From: Bifidobacterium imperatoris
GTDB taxonomy: Bacteria; Actinomycetota; Actinomycetes; Actinomycetales; Bifidobacteriaceae
DNA length: 64,000 bases
NCBI RefSeq assembly: GCF_002860405.1
Contig: NZ_NMWV01000008.1
Location: forward strand, 1 to 64,000
Reading direction: 5' to 3'
Shown here: in pieces, positions 1 to 9,859 of the stretch
Position numbering within the stretch: position 1 is the stretch's first letter
Layout: the number at the start of each line of letters is the position of its first letter
Translations under genes and position numbers: made by a program
The notes under the pieces: model-generated
What the model saw: the letters and a program-made list of their open reading frames with translations, nothing else
Database searches by the model: none
Told to the model about the DNA's origin: nothing

Positions 1-1
1 A

Positions 2-343
2 AGCACCCGGGACGGCCGTCCCCGCCGCGTCTACGACGCACCACGCACCCCGTGGGAGCGGCTCAAGGAGTTCGACGAGGCGGACAGGGCCGCCGGCGGC
101 CCCGGCTTCATACCCGACGACAAGCGAGAGGAGATCGAACACACGCTCGCGACCGTGAACCCGGCCGAGCTCGTCCGCCGCATCCACGACATCCAGGACC
201 GGCTCGAAGCACTGGCGGCACCGCGCACCGCGCGGCTGGCCAGACGCATGGGCCCGGACATGGCATACTTGAACAAGACGCTCGCCCGGATCGCGGGCGT
301 CGAACCGGAAGACGACGAAACCCCACAAGCCGACGCGGACTAG
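2..343 (+). CDS. IS481-like transposase, C-terminal end (cut by window edge)
   Basis: The reading frame is open from base 2 to a TAG at 341-343, giving about 113 residues with no start in view. The segment TRDGRPRRVYDAPRTPWERL resembles the C-terminal end of IS481-family (DDE) transposases, where an Arg-rich stretch is followed by a TPxxRL motif. The catalytic core would lie left of the window. The rest is charged and helical, rich in Glu and Arg. A remnant of another DDE integrase is possible. Family assignment is from recall of the motif only. Confidence 0.55.
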   Translation, partial: STRDGRPRRVYDAPRTPWERLKEFDEADRAAGGPGFIPDDKREEIEHTLATVNPAELVRRIHDIQDRLEALAAPRTARLARRMGPDMAYLNKTLARIAGVEPEDDETPQADAD

Positions 344-350
344 GATTTCA

Positions 351-408
351 CGCTCACCACAGGTGAGGCACCACTCCGGATTACGCGCTCATTTTCAAAT
401 GAGGCACC
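351..408. repeat. Imperfect direct repeat after the transposase
   Basis: CGCTCA (351-356) followed by TGAGGCACC (364-372) recurs as CGCTCA (386-391) and TGAGGCACC (400-408). It lies just downstream of the transposase stop and could be part of the IS right end, but no terminus can be defined without the left end. Confidence 0.4.
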
Positions 409-432
409 TCGAGGGTACACCTCGCATATAAA

Positions 433-461
433 AAGCCCGGCAGCATAACACTGCCGGGCTT
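433..461 (-). terminator. Terminator downstream of pgi
   Basis: Perfect 11-bp stem (AAGCCCGGCAG, 433-443; CTGCCGGGCTT, 451-461) with a 7-nt loop. Read on the minus strand it is followed by a run of T, as expected for a rho-independent terminator of pgi. Confidence 0.85.
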
Positions 462-485
462 GATAAGCCTTAGTCAGAATTCAAC

Positions 486-581
486 TCAGAACTCGCGACG
501 TGAGCAGTCGCCAGACTGCTCACCAAACAGCACAGCTGCGGTCGCAAGAATCGCGAGTTCTGATTAAAGCGCAAGCGGAGA

Positions 582-593
<12 letters not shown>
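486..593 (-). repeat. Duplicated and inverted 3' end of pgi
   Basis: The last 12 coding bases of pgi including the stop (TCAGAACTCGCG on the plus strand, 582-593) recur as a direct copy at 486-497. An inverted copy lies at 551-563, so 486-498 and 551-563 form a perfect 13-bp inverted repeat. Between them is another hairpin (GTGAGCAGTC / GACTGCTCAC). The arrangement is gene end, hairpin, gene-end copy, as at pncB and fas. Confidence 0.8.
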
Positions 594-2282
<1,689 letters not shown>

Positions 2283-2520
2283 TGGAATTTTCCTTTCCTC
2301 GTTGATTGGAGCGCCCGCGCACACGGTTCATCTGCGCTCCGTATCACCAAACAGAATACTCACAAATTCGGACATGAACAGAACAAAAACAGTCAGTGTC
2401 GCGGAGTCGAACTACGTTGCTCACGCCAGAAACCTATATATAGTTACCGTTTGGTCACTCACCGACCGCTACCCTCTCGGCGTTTCTCAAACCACCGTAT
2501 TCGCGCTCAAACACGTCCGA

Positions 2521-2550
2521 TTGGCATTTTTCCACAGTGTGCTTTATACT
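2521..2550 (+). promoter_or_regulatory. Probable sigma-70-type promoter for tRNA genes
   Basis: TTGGCA (2521-2526) and TATACT (2545-2550) are separated by 18 bp, about 40 bp upstream of tRNA-Thr. The rest of the 310-bp gap between pgi and the tRNA shows no gene I can support. Confidence 0.55.
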
Positions 2551-2592
2551 CATTATCTTGTGCGCGGTTAGCGAATGCTTTCCGCGAGACAA

Positions 2593-2665
2593 GCCACTTT
2601 AGCTCAGTCGGTAGAGCGGCTCACTCGTAATGAGCAGGTCGTCAGTTCGATTCTGACAAGTGGCT
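2593..2665 (+). tRNA. tRNA-Thr (CGT)
   Basis: A 73-nt cloverleaf with acceptor GCCACTT pairing to AAGTGGC, D-arm AGCTCAGTCGGTAGAGC, anticodon loop CTCGTAA (anticodon CGT) and T-arm GTTCGATTC. No CCA is encoded. Confidence 0.95.
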
Positions 2666-2745
2666 CGACTGCCCTAGGTAGGTTCGTCCGCCTAGGGTTT
2701 TGCATATCGACTCCGCATCAATCGGTGCGAACGGTATGCAGCAGC

Positions 2746-2826
2746 GCGCGAGTGGCGGAATTGGTAGACGCGCAGGATTTAGGTTCCTGTGTCTTTGACG
2801 TGTGGGTTCAAGTCCCATCTCGCGCA
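2746..2826 (+). tRNA. tRNA-Leu (TAG)
   Basis: An 81-nt class II tRNA. Acceptor GCGCGAG pairs with CTCGCGC; the D-arm begins TGGCGGAATTGGTAGACG; anticodon loop TTTAGGT gives anticodon TAG. A short variable arm and T-loop GGTTCAAGTCC follow. It lies 80 bp after tRNA-Thr and is probably co-transcribed. Confidence 0.95.
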
Positions 2827-2971
2827 CCCTGTTCTATGGCTCGGAAATGTCTTTTCTATTGGCGGCGCACAACATAAACGCCGAAAAATACAACAGGAAA
2901 CACAACAAAAAGTAACACTTAATTTCACACAGCCACATCCTCTCCCTTATGACCACATATGGACCATATAT

Positions 2972-3119
2972 GACTGTAGGGTTTTGAACACCGACTGTAG
3001 GGTTTCTAACATCAACTGTAGGAATCCCAACATTGACTGTAGGTTTTCCAACGGAATATGTTCAAAAACCTACAGTCGAAGTCAAAAAACCTACAGTCAG
3101 TGTTGAAATCCCTACAGTC
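2972..3119. repeat. Inverted array of 21-bp-spaced GACTGTAGG repeats
   Basis: Four forward units start at 2972, 2993, 3014 and 3035; three reverse units (CCTACAGTC) start at 3069, 3090 and 3111. All steps are exactly 21 bp. The unit consensus is GACTGTAGG, then gTTTnnnAACAnn. The two arms face each other around about 3056, so the array can fold as a large cruciform or be bound in helical phase (two turns per unit). It fills most of the gap between tRNA-Leu and the AEC transporter gene. No ORF uses it convincingly. Confidence 0.9.
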
Positions 3120-3289
3120 ATAAGTGATTAATAAATGGTTAAAAGATTAGAGTTCTGCGAAACAGCAGAGCAACATCTGCAAAACCGCAATCGTCAGTCC
3201 GTGGTGTGAGAAATCCCCCTAGTCCCGCACATTCCTCGTCCGGCACAGCGAGGATAGTAAAACCCGTACGCGATCGAGGGAGAGAAGCT

Positions 3290-4291
3290 GTGTCTGCCAT
3301 ACTTACGCCAGTCGGCCTGCTGCTGATTATTCTTGCCGGCTACCTGTTTCGGCGTTTTGGCCTCTTCGGGCAAAAGGATTACCGAGTCCTGCAAACCGCG
3401 GAATTCAATATCGTGCTGCCCGGTGCCATCGTTTACTCGTTCGCCACGAATCCTCACGATATTTCTCTACTCTGGATTTCGCTGTTCGCGTTTTTCTGCT
3501 CGTTTATTCCAGTCGTGTGCATTTTCATCGCCACTCGCAAACGCAATGTCACCGACCGCGCATTCCTCATGCTCAATGGCGCTGGGTTTAACCTTGGCTG
3601 CTTCTGTTTCCCTGTAGTGCAATCGTTCTGGGGCGCGGGAGCTGTGGTACCTGCCGCAATGTTCGATATTGGTAACTGCGTGATGGTTGCAGCCGGCACC
3701 AATGTGCTCACCCAGCAACTTTTGCATATTCAGCCCGGCAAAACACTCGCCGAGCAGCACGCCGGCTCTGCGCCTACGCTCCCGTATGAAAAGCCTAAGG
3801 ATCGCGATGCCAAACGACTGGCCAGGCGCGCGCTGTTGCGCACTATCGGCAAAAGCTTCCTCGGTTCAGTACCATTCGACACCTATCTGTTGATGATTGC
3901 GCTCACCATGTTCAATGTGCATATTCCTGACTGGATTGCCACCATATGTCAGCCGCTCAGTGGCGCAAACGCACTGGTGTCCATGCTGATGGTGGGTATG
4001 CTCATGGATCTGCCGCAATCCAAGCATGATGTGCGCGAAGTGCTGGCCGTTGTGGCATGGCGACTGCCGTTCAGTATCGCGTTCGCTTGCGCCGCCTGGT
4101 TCCTGCTGCCGTTCAGCGCCTCGATTCGCGCGGTCGCAGTCATTTGTGCGCTGGCACCTATCGCCATCTTCTCCACACTGTTCACCGATAAGGTGCTCGG
4201 CAATGCCAAGCTCGCTGGCTTCTCGCTAGCCTTGACTGCGATTATTTCGCTGGTGCTGATGGCTATTGCCCACGCGCTGATGGGTGTGTGA
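3290..4291 (+). CDS. AEC-family (auxin efflux carrier-like) transporter
   Basis: A 333-aa integral membrane protein of the bile/arsenite/riboflavin-transporter superfamily, AEC branch. Members export or import small organic acids or amino acids; the substrate cannot be told here. It starts with a hydrophobic helix (VGLLLIILAGYLF), has an amphipathic basic loop near the middle with a proline- and charge-rich cytosolic stretch (residues ~150-190), and ends with two further strongly hydrophobic segments, the usual two five-helix halves. I chose GTG at 3290 (GAGGGAGAGAAG upstream), since the longer frame would start with a polar, non-conserved leader. It is monocistronic, facing rdgB across a bidirectional terminator. 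Confidence 0.8.
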   Translation: MSAILTPVGLLLIILAGYLFRRFGLFGQKDYRVLQTAEFNIVLPGAIVYSFATNPHDISLLWISLFAFFCSFIPVVCIFIATRKRNVTDRAFLMLNGAGFNLGCFCFPVVQSFWGAGAVVPAAMFDIGNCVMVAAGTNVLTQQLLHIQPGKTLAEQHAGSAPTLPYEKPKDRDAKRLARRALLRTIGKSFLGSVPFDTYLLMIALTMFNVHIPDWIATICQPLSGANALVSMLMVGMLMDLPQSKHDVREVLAVVAWRLPFSIAFACAAWFLLPFSASIRAVAVICALAPIAIFSTLFTDKVLGNAKLAGFSLALTAIISLVLMAIAHALMGV

Positions 4292-4319
4292 TTGCCAATA
4301 ATTATGCGAGATGATTTGT

Positions 4320-4356
4320 GAGGCCTGTACTTCAGCGCAATGGAAGTACAGGCCTC
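4320..4356. terminator. Bidirectional terminator between AEC gene and rdgB
   Basis: Perfect 14-bp stem (GAGGCCTGTACTTC, 4320-4333; GAAGTACAGGCCTC, 4343-4356) with a 9-nt loop between two convergent genes. The plus side is followed by AAATTGTTTT. Confidence 0.85.
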
Positions 4357-4415
4357 AAATTGTTTTCGACTATATGCCGCGTTCAGCGCAACCTTGTAGG
4401 CGATATTGAACGCAT

Positions 4416-5156
4416 TTAGCCAAGCAGCGCTTCGATATCCGGCACCAAAGCCTTGAGCGCCTTGCCGCGGTGGGAGATCGCGTTCTTTTCGGCTGGCGTC
4501 ATTTCGGCGCTGGTCAGCGGCTCACCCTCATGATCAGGTTCGGTACTGGTACGACCTGCAGGCTGGTCGTTCGGCACGAACAGCGGATCATAGCCGAAAC
4601 CATGCTCGCCGCGTTCTTTGCGAATAATGCGACCGATCATGTCGCCCAGTTTGACCACTTCGGATTTGATGGCGTAACGACCGGTTACCGGAGCGCCCTG
4701 AGCTGCGGCGGAATCCACAGTCTGCGCATCGCCGGTCACGTCAATGCCGGCTTCCGTGTCCGGCACCACCAGTGCCGCTGCGCAACGGAATCGGGCAGTG
4801 CGCTTGTCATCCGGAATATCTTCGATCTGAGCGAGCAGCAGCGCATTATTGGCCTTGTCATGACCGTGCGCACCAGCCCAGCGAGCAGACAGAATGCCAG
4901 GCGCATTGCCCATCACGTCCACAATCAGGCCGGAATCATCGGCAATGGCGGGCAGGCCAGTGCGGCTGGCCACATCGCGCGCCTTGAGCAGCGCGTTCTC
5001 TTCAAAGGTCACACCGGTTTCCACGGGATCGGGCAAATGCAGGCTGCCAGCGGAAACCAGCTCGATGTTTGCGGCATCCGCACCCAGGTCCTCTTCGAGA
5101 ATGCGGCGGATTTCCACCAGCTTGCCTTCGTTGTGCGTGGCAACGACAAGTTTCAT
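4416..5156 (-). CDS. rdgB: RdgB/HAM1 non-canonical purine NTP pyrophosphatase
   Basis: Hydrolyses dITP, ITP and XTP to the monophosphates, keeping deaminated purines out of nucleic acids. The 246-aa product starts MKLVVATHNEGKLVEI, the N-terminal substrate-binding SxNxxK-type motif of the family. It continues with TFEENALLKA, the ADDSGL motif containing the catalytic Asp, the SARWAG block and a C-terminal SHRGKAL. ATG at 5156 follows AAGGAGAAAAC, so an in-frame extension upstream is not needed. There is a roughly 30-residue insertion before SHRGKAL relative to short homologues. It lies 40 bp downstream of rph on the same strand, an order common in actinobacteria. Confidence 0.95.
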   Translation of the reverse strand: MKLVVATHNEGKLVEIRRILEEDLGADAANIELVSAGSLHLPDPVETGVTFEENALLKARDVASRTGLPAIADDSGLIVDVMGNAPGILSARWAGAHGHDKANNALLLAQIEDIPDDKRTARFRCAAALVVPDTEAGIDVTGDAQTVDSAAAQGAPVTGRYAIKSEVVKLGDMIGRIIRKERGEHGFGYDPLFVPNDQPAGRTSTEPDHEGEPLTSAEMTPAEKNAISHRGKALKALVPDIEALLG

Positions 5157-5196
5157 CGGGGTTTTCTCCTTATGTGATCGCGAGTTCGGTCGGTGG

Positions 5197-5961
5197 TCAG
5201 TCCAGAGCGAGGGCAGCACGCTGAGCGGCCTGCAGCTCCTTGTTGCCCTTTTCGGCAAGGTCGAGCAGGGTGCCAAGTTCGGCGCGGTTGAACGGACGGT
5301 GCTCAGCAGTGCCCTGAATTTCGATGAACGTGCCGGAACCGGTCATGGCCACGTTCATGTCGGTCATGGCTTGGCTGTCTTCGATGTATGGCAGGTCGAG
5401 CATCGGCGTGCCGTTGATCACGCCCACAGACACTGCGGACACTGAATCCTTCAGCACCTTGGCGGCGGACTTGATGTGGCGATTCTTCTCAGCCCAGTTC
5501 ACCGCATCGACCAGCGCCACATACGCACCGGTCACGGAAGCGGTACGAGTGCCGCCGTCCGCTTGCAGTACATCGCAGTCAAGCTGAATCTGGTTCTCAC
5601 CCAGTGCCTTCATATCGACAACACCCCTGAGGCAGCGGCCGATGAGTCGGCTGATTTCCATTGTGCGGCCGCCGAGCTTGCCCTTGACGGATTCACGATC
5701 CGTACGTTCGGCAGTGGCGCGCGGCAGCATCGCGTATTCGGCGGTGACCCAGCCAAGGCCGGAATCCTTGCGCCAACGCGGCACACCGGGAGTGAAGGTT
5801 GCGGTGCACATCACGCGAGTGTTGCCGCATTCAATCAGCACGGAACCTTCAGGAGCATCCGTGAAGTGGCGGGTGATGCGAACCGGGCGCAGCTCATCCA
5901 CAGCACGACCGTCCGCGCGAATAATCTGATGATTAGGAAGCAAATCTTTAATTTCAGCCAT
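5197..5961 (-). CDS. rph: Ribonuclease PH
   Basis: Phosphorolytic 3'-5' exoribonuclease that trims tRNA 3' ends. The 254-aa product carries [15 protein letters not shown] at the N-terminus, the [14 protein letters not shown] block, [19 protein letters not shown], the [19 protein letters not shown] catalytic/phosphate-site region and [12 protein letters not shown] near the end, all RNase PH signatures. ATG at 5961 (MAEIKDLL) is taken as the start; an in-frame ATG at 5973 is possible and neither has a strong ribosome site. It probably forms an operon with rdgB. Confidence 0.95.
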   Translation of the reverse strand: MAEIKDLLPNHQIIRADGRAVDELRPVRITRHFTDAPEGSVLIECGNTRVMCTATFTPGVPRWRKDSGLGWVTAEYAMLPRATAERTDRESVKGKLGGRTMEISRLIGRCLRGVVDMKALGENQIQLDCDVLQADGGTRTASVTGAYVALVDAVNWAEKNRHIKSAAKVLKDSVSAVSVGVINGTPMLDLPYIEDSQAMTDMNVAMTGSGTFIEIQGTAEHRPFNRAELGTLLDLAEKGNKELQAAQRAALALD

Positions 5962-6007
5962 GAGGCCCAGCATACGCCAACCGGCTCACGCACGAATCGC
6001 AAGTCAC

Positions 6008-6634
6008 CTAGCCCAGGAAGGCTTTCTTCGGCAGCGCCCGGCCAATCACCCATACCGCAAAGGAAAGCACCACGAATGCGAGCGCCAGTTTGCCGCAGCT
6101 CACCGCAAAGCCTTGCCAGCCGAGCGCGTTCAGATTAATAAATTCATACGGGTATGGGCTGCCGCCCGCAGCCGGCCCGGAATTAGGCCAAAGCGCTGCA
6201 CGAATCAGCACAAAAGCCAAGTACAACGGAAAATACAGCAGCCACGAGAACATGTAATGCCAGCGGAATCGACGGTGCGAGTCGAACAGCAGGAAATCTA
6301 TTACCGCCATAATCGGTGCGATTTTGTGCAGCATGGTATTGGTCATGATGCCGATGACTTGCGGCACATAAGCAGGATTGTCGGGCGGCATCAGGAAGAA
6401 GGCAACCAGTGCTGTCACAATGGCGTACAGCGTGACACAGCCTTTCAGCCAAGCGGGCGGCTGTATGCCCTTGAGCAGCGTGGCGGCTCCGGCCCAGAGC
6501 ATCACAACGCCGAGTACCAAGCCGGTTTGGAAGGTGAAATACACCCAGTATTGCGGCTTGGACCAAGCCTCATACGTGCCCACAAAGCAGAATCCCGCAA
6601 TGGCCAGACGCCATAGTGCCGCAATGAATCTCAT
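6008..6634 (-). CDS. Pr6Pr-like family integral membrane protein
   Basis: A 208-aa protein with about six hydrophobic segments. The pattern of a YxxWxxPQYWVYFTFQT stretch after the first helix and HxxAPIMAVIDFLLFD in the middle recalls the Pr6Pr/FAR-17a-AIG1-like membrane family of actinobacteria, whose biochemical role I do not know. Start ATG at 6634 (MRFIAALW) removes a polar, non-conserved leader. It ends 46 bp before rph on the same strand, so it could be read with rph-rdgB. No catalytic motif is evident. Confidence 0.65.
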   Translation of the reverse strand: MRFIAALWRLAIAGFCFVGTYEAWSKPQYWVYFTFQTGLVLGVVMLWAGAATLLKGIQPPAWLKGCVTLYAIVTALVAFFLMPPDNPAYVPQVIGIMTNTMLHKIAPIMAVIDFLLFDSHRRFRWHYMFSWLLYFPLYLAFVLIRAALWPNSGPAAGGSPYPYEFINLNALGWQGFAVSCGKLALAFVVLSFAVWVIGRALPKKAFLG

Positions 6635-6702
6635 ATCGATGAGTCTACTCACTGTGCCGGCCCCGCCGAGCGAGCGCTCAGGGCCACACAAGGACTACAC
6701 TT

Positions 6703-6719
6703 ATAGTCATATTTACTAT
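6703..6719. promoter_or_regulatory. Palindromic operator candidate upstream of pncB
   Basis: ATAGT-N7-ACTAT is a perfect half-site palindrome 32 bp before the pncB start. TAGT...ACTA palindromes are seen for NrtR-type NAD regulators in some bacteria. The link to such a regulator is inference. Confidence 0.45.
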
Positions 6720-6750
6720 TAGTAGGAAAGCAGATACGAAAGGCCCGATA

Positions 6751-8073
6751 ATGGTCGATTATTCGCCGGCTTTGATGACCGACATGTACGAATACACAAT
6801 GCTCGACGCCACACTCAAAGATGGCACCGCGAACCGCAAGTGCGTGTTTGAAGTGTTCACCCGTCATCTGCCGGAAGGCCGACGCTATGGCGTGGTGGCC
6901 GGCACCGGACGCATTTTGGATGAACTCGAGCGCTTCCACCTCGATGATGAGGACCTGAAGTTCCTTGCCGACCGCCATGTGGTGAGCCCGGAAACCATCA
7001 AGTGGCTGGAGAACTTCCACTTCTCCGGCTCCATCAAGGGCTACCGTGAAGGCGAGATGTTCTTCCCGAATTCCCCAATCTTGCAGGTCGAAGGCACGTT
7101 CGGCGAGTGCACGCTGCTGGAAACGCTAATTCTGTCCATTCTGAATTATGATTCCGCCGTGGCTTCCGCCGCCTCCCGCATGGTGTCGGCCGCCAAAGAC
7201 CGCCCATGCATGGATATGGGCGGTCGTCGCACCAACGAATGGGCTGCGGTTGCCGCAGCACGCGCCGCCGTGGTGGGCGGGTTCAAAGGCACGGCGAACC
7301 TGCTCGCCGCACAGCTTTATGGCCTGAAAGCCATCGGTACTGCCGCGCATTGCTTCACTTTGGTGCACGACTCCGAGCGCGAGGCTTTCGAATCGCAAAT
7401 CGCCGCGCTTGGCAAGAACACTACGCTGCTGGTGGATACGTACAACATTGAGGAAGCCGTCAAAACCGCTGTTGAGGTGGCGGGACCGGAGCTCGGCGGC
7501 ATTCGTATTGACTCCGGTGATTTGGCCGCGATGGCTCAGCGTGTGCGCAATCAGTTGGATGCTTTGGGCGCTACGAACACCACTATTACCGTGACCAATG
7601 ATTTGGATGAGTACGCGCTGGCTTCGCTGCAAACCGCGCCTGTGGATTCTTATGGCGTAGGCACGATGCTGGTCACCGGCTCCGGTGCTCCAACCTGCGC
7701 AATGGTGTATAAGCTCACTGAGCGCGAAGGCGCGGATGGCACGATGCAGCCGGTTGCCAAGAAGTCGAAGGATAAGGCCACTGTGCCGGGCCGTAAGCTG
7801 GCTTATCGTTCATACGAGTATTCGCTGGCCGAAGCAGAGCATGTGATTTCCGGTTCCGAGGAGAAGCTCGCTGGATTCACGCCAGAGCCGGAATGGAAGA
7901 ATCTGCTCGTGGACTTCGTGAATCACGGTGATATTGATTCTCAGTGGCAGGGTCACGACGCCATCATGGCCGCACATGATTACCGCGCCAAGGCACTGGC
8001 CGAGCTGCCGATTACCGCACAAAGCCTGATGAAGGGCGAGCCGGTGATTCCTACGGAAACCACAGTTCTGTGA
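6751..8073 (+). CDS. pncB: Nicotinate phosphoribosyltransferase
   Basis: Converts nicotinate and PRPP to nicotinate mononucleotide, the salvage entry to NAD. The 440-aa protein starts YSPALMTDMYEYTM, typical of the family, and has GTxAHCFTLVHDSEREAF with the conserved His, the DTYNIEEAV block, GIRIDSGDLAAMA (PRPP/phosphate site), TNDLDEYAL and VGTMLVTGSG. ATG at 6751 is preceded by GAAAGG. It is alone on its strand. Its last 23 coding bases plus the bases just after the stop are exactly duplicated 102 bp downstream. Confidence 0.95.
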   Translation: MVDYSPALMTDMYEYTMLDATLKDGTANRKCVFEVFTRHLPEGRRYGVVAGTGRILDELERFHLDDEDLKFLADRHVVSPETIKWLENFHFSGSIKGYREGEMFFPNSPILQVEGTFGECTLLETLILSILNYDSAVASAASRMVSAAKDRPCMDMGGRRTNEWAAVAAARAAVVGGFKGTANLLAAQLYGLKAIGTAAHCFTLVHDSEREAFESQIAALGKNTTLLVDTYNIEEAVKTAVEVAGPELGGIRIDSGDLAAMAQRVRNQLDALGATNTTITVTNDLDEYALASLQTAPVDSYGVGTMLVTGSGAPTCAMVYKLTEREGADGTMQPVAKKSKDKATVPGRKLAYRSYEYSLAEAEHVISGSEEKLAGFTPEPEWKNLLVDFVNHGDIDSQWQGHDAIMAAHDYRAKALAELPITAQSLMKGEPVIPTETTVL

Positions 8074-8183
8074 TTTCCGTAGGAATCCGTCGCGGCACAG
8101 CCGCTCCCCTCACCTACGAACAGCCCACCGGGCTATTCGTTTAACGGTTCGGCTACGGAAACCACAGTTCTGTGATTTCCGTA
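8051..8183 (+). repeat. Duplicated 3' end of pncB around a palindromic module
   Basis: A 31-bp sequence containing the pncB stop codon (8051-8081) is repeated exactly at 8153-8183. Between the copies lies a module at 8109-8152 (CCTACG, hairpin with CAGCCC/GGGCT, then TTAACGG). This module matches copies at 58563-58606, 60781-60824 and 62870-62913. Each 31-bp copy is itself nearly palindromic (TACGGAAA / TTTCCGTA) and may act as a terminator stem. Confidence 0.9.
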
Positions 8184-8184
8184 T

Positions 8185-8613
8185 TTAGCAATCAATTGAG
8201 TAGACGCGGGTTTTGTAGTTCTTCCAGTCCGGCAAGGACTCGCCCGCGTCTATCGCACGCTTGATATCACCGTAGTAGTGCAGCTTGCGATGCACATGGA
8301 TGGCTGCCTCGTTGAGCGCGCGTCGCTGCTCATCCAAGGCTTTGCGCCGGGATTCCAAGAGCTCCAAAATCTCATTGATATGCTCCGGCTCATTGGACTC
8401 GTATACGAAGAACTTCTTCAAGTCATCAATGGTCATGCCAGCGTTCTTGAAGCAACAGATGGCCCGCAATCGGTCGATATGGCAGTCCTCATATATGCGC
8501 TGCCCGGTTTCCGTGCGCCCGACATTAGTGAGTAGCCCCTGATCCTCGTAGTAGCGCAGCGTGGACGGCTGCATATGGAATTGTGTGGCTACTTGCCGAA
8601 TCGTATATGACAT
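8185..8613 (-). CDS. MerR-family transcriptional regulator
   Basis: A 142-aa regulator. The N-terminal winged helix is plain: YTIRQVATQFHMQPSTLRYYEDQGLL, then the basic wing ending RAICCFKNAGMTIDDLKKF. After it comes a dimerisation helix (residues ~75-115) with an ERRKALDEQRRALNEA coiled coil and a short effector region. It lacks the cysteine pattern of metal sensors. Start ATG 8613 follows AAAAAGGAGCAGGGC. It is divergent from an aldo/keto reductase gene, and the gap holds an AGTTCA/TGAACT palindrome in a long-spacer promoter, so it probably controls that reductase in response to a toxic or electrophilic compound. Confidence 0.85.
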   Translation of the reverse strand: MSYTIRQVATQFHMQPSTLRYYEDQGLLTNVGRTETGQRIYEDCHIDRLRAICCFKNAGMTIDDLKKFFVYESNEPEHINEILELLESRRKALDEQRRALNEAAIHVHRKLHYYGDIKRAIDAGESLPDWKNYKTRVYSIDC

Positions 8614-8681
8614 GCCCTGCTCCTTTTTCAGTGCACGAATGCCACGCGACACGCCGACGTGCCGCCCAACATTTGCATTCA

Positions 8682-8695
8682 AGTTCACTTGAACT
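8682..8695. promoter_or_regulatory. Probable MerR operator
   Basis: AGTTCA-CT-TGAACT is a perfect palindrome between the divergent MerR and reductase genes. TTGAAC within it could be the -35 of a promoter reading toward the reductase with CATAAT downstream, the typical MerR placement. Confidence 0.55.
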
Positions 8696-8769
8696 GGAAC
8701 CATAATAACCGACAAAGGAAAACGCACACCCCGAATCGAGCATCAGAACAATACGCCACAGGAGGCATT

Positions 8770-9780
8770 ATGTTCGAACCAACCGCTACCTACTCCCCCA
8801 ACCCGCATCGCTACGACACGATGACCTACAACCGTGCCGGCAACTCCGGACTCAAATTGCCGGCAGTTTCCCTCGGCTTCTGGCACAACTTCGGCGACAT
8901 CACACCGTTTGAGCAGATGAAGTCCCTTGTGTTCACCGCGTTCGACAACGGCATCACCCACTTCGATCTGGCCAACAACTATGGCCCGGAACCCGGCCAG
9001 GCCGAGAAGAACTGTGGTTTGCTGCTTGCCAAGTATTTCAAGCATCATCGCGATGAGCTGATTATCTCCACCAAAGCCGGTTACGAGATGTGGGCAGGCC
9101 CGTACGGCGACCTCGGCAGTCGCAAGTATCTGCTCGCCTCACTCGATCAGAGCCTTGAGCGTTTGGGTCTTGATTATGTGGACATCTTCTACCATCATCA
9201 CCCGGACCCGGAAACCCCGCTTGAGGAGACGATGGGTGCTCTGGCTCAGGCCGTGAACTCCGGCAAGGCGCTGTACGTGGGTCTTTCCAACTATGACGGC
9301 CCGACGATGGAGAAGGCGGCCGCAATGCTCAAGGAACTGCATGTGCCGTTCATCATCAACCAAAACAAGTACAACATCCTCGACCGCACGGTGGAACACA
9401 ACGGTCTGAAGGAAACTGCATATCAGCTCGGCAAAGGCCTCATTACCTTCTGCCCGCTGGAACAGGGCCTGCTGACCAACCGCTATCTGAACGGCATTCC
9501 GGCCGACAGCCGCATTGCCCACGATCCGCGATTCCTCAACGATTCCGCACTCACCGACAAGCTGCACAAGCAGGTGGTGGACCTGAACAATCTGGCGGCC
9601 GAGCGCGGTCAGACGCTTGCGGAAATGAGCTTGGCCTGGCTGCTGCACGACGGCAAGGTGACTTCCGTGTTGGCCGGCGCCTCCAAGCCGCAGCAAATCC
9701 TCGACAACATCGGCGCCCTGAAGAACACCCACTTCACCGATGAAGAGCTCAAGCTCATCGACGAAATTGCGGCCCGCTGA
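8770..9780 (+). CDS. Aldo/keto reductase, AKR14 (YghZ/GAP reductase)-like
   Basis: A 336-aa NADPH-dependent aldo/keto reductase. It shows GLKLPAVSLGFWHNFGD at the N-terminus, the catalytic Asp and Tyr in GITHFDLANNYGPEPGQAE, the Lys in IISTKAGYEMW, and the His in IFYHHHPDPETPLEETM. The AANNYG/YGPPPG-like block and the YHHRPDPxTPLEE motif place it near Escherichia YghZ, which reduces L-glyceraldehyde 3-phosphate and methylglyoxal; the substrate here is inference. GGAGGCATT precedes ATG 8770. It is probably regulated by the divergent MerR gene. Confidence 0.9.
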   Translation: MFEPTATYSPNPHRYDTMTYNRAGNSGLKLPAVSLGFWHNFGDITPFEQMKSLVFTAFDNGITHFDLANNYGPEPGQAEKNCGLLLAKYFKHHRDELIISTKAGYEMWAGPYGDLGSRKYLLASLDQSLERLGLDYVDIFYHHHPDPETPLEETMGALAQAVNSGKALYVGLSNYDGPTMEKAAAMLKELHVPFIINQNKYNILDRTVEHNGLKETAYQLGKGLITFCPLEQGLLTNRYLNGIPADSRIAHDPRFLNDSALTDKLHKQVVDLNNLAAERGQTLAEMSLAWLLHDGKVTSVLAGASKPQQILDNIGALKNTHFTDEELKLIDEIAAR

Positions 9781-9804
9781 TCAAACAATCATCCAAACAA
9801 ATAA

Positions 9805-9840
9805 TAATGGCTCCCTTCGCACCAGCGATGGGAGCCATTA
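9805..9840. terminator. Bidirectional terminator
   Basis: Perfect 11-bp stem TAATGGCTCCC / GGGAGCCATTA between the convergent reductase and DUF3039 genes, followed by CTTTT on the plus side. Confidence 0.85.
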
Positions 9841-9859
9841 CTTTTCAGAACGCCAAATT

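Noticed and set aside
2575..2877. ORFs across the tRNA-Thr and tRNA-Leu genes
   Set aside because: They translate structural RNA genes.
2972..3119. CRISPR array
   Set aside because: Units are 9-bp cores at 21-bp steps, so spacers would be about 12 bp, and orientation flips halfway; no cas genes.
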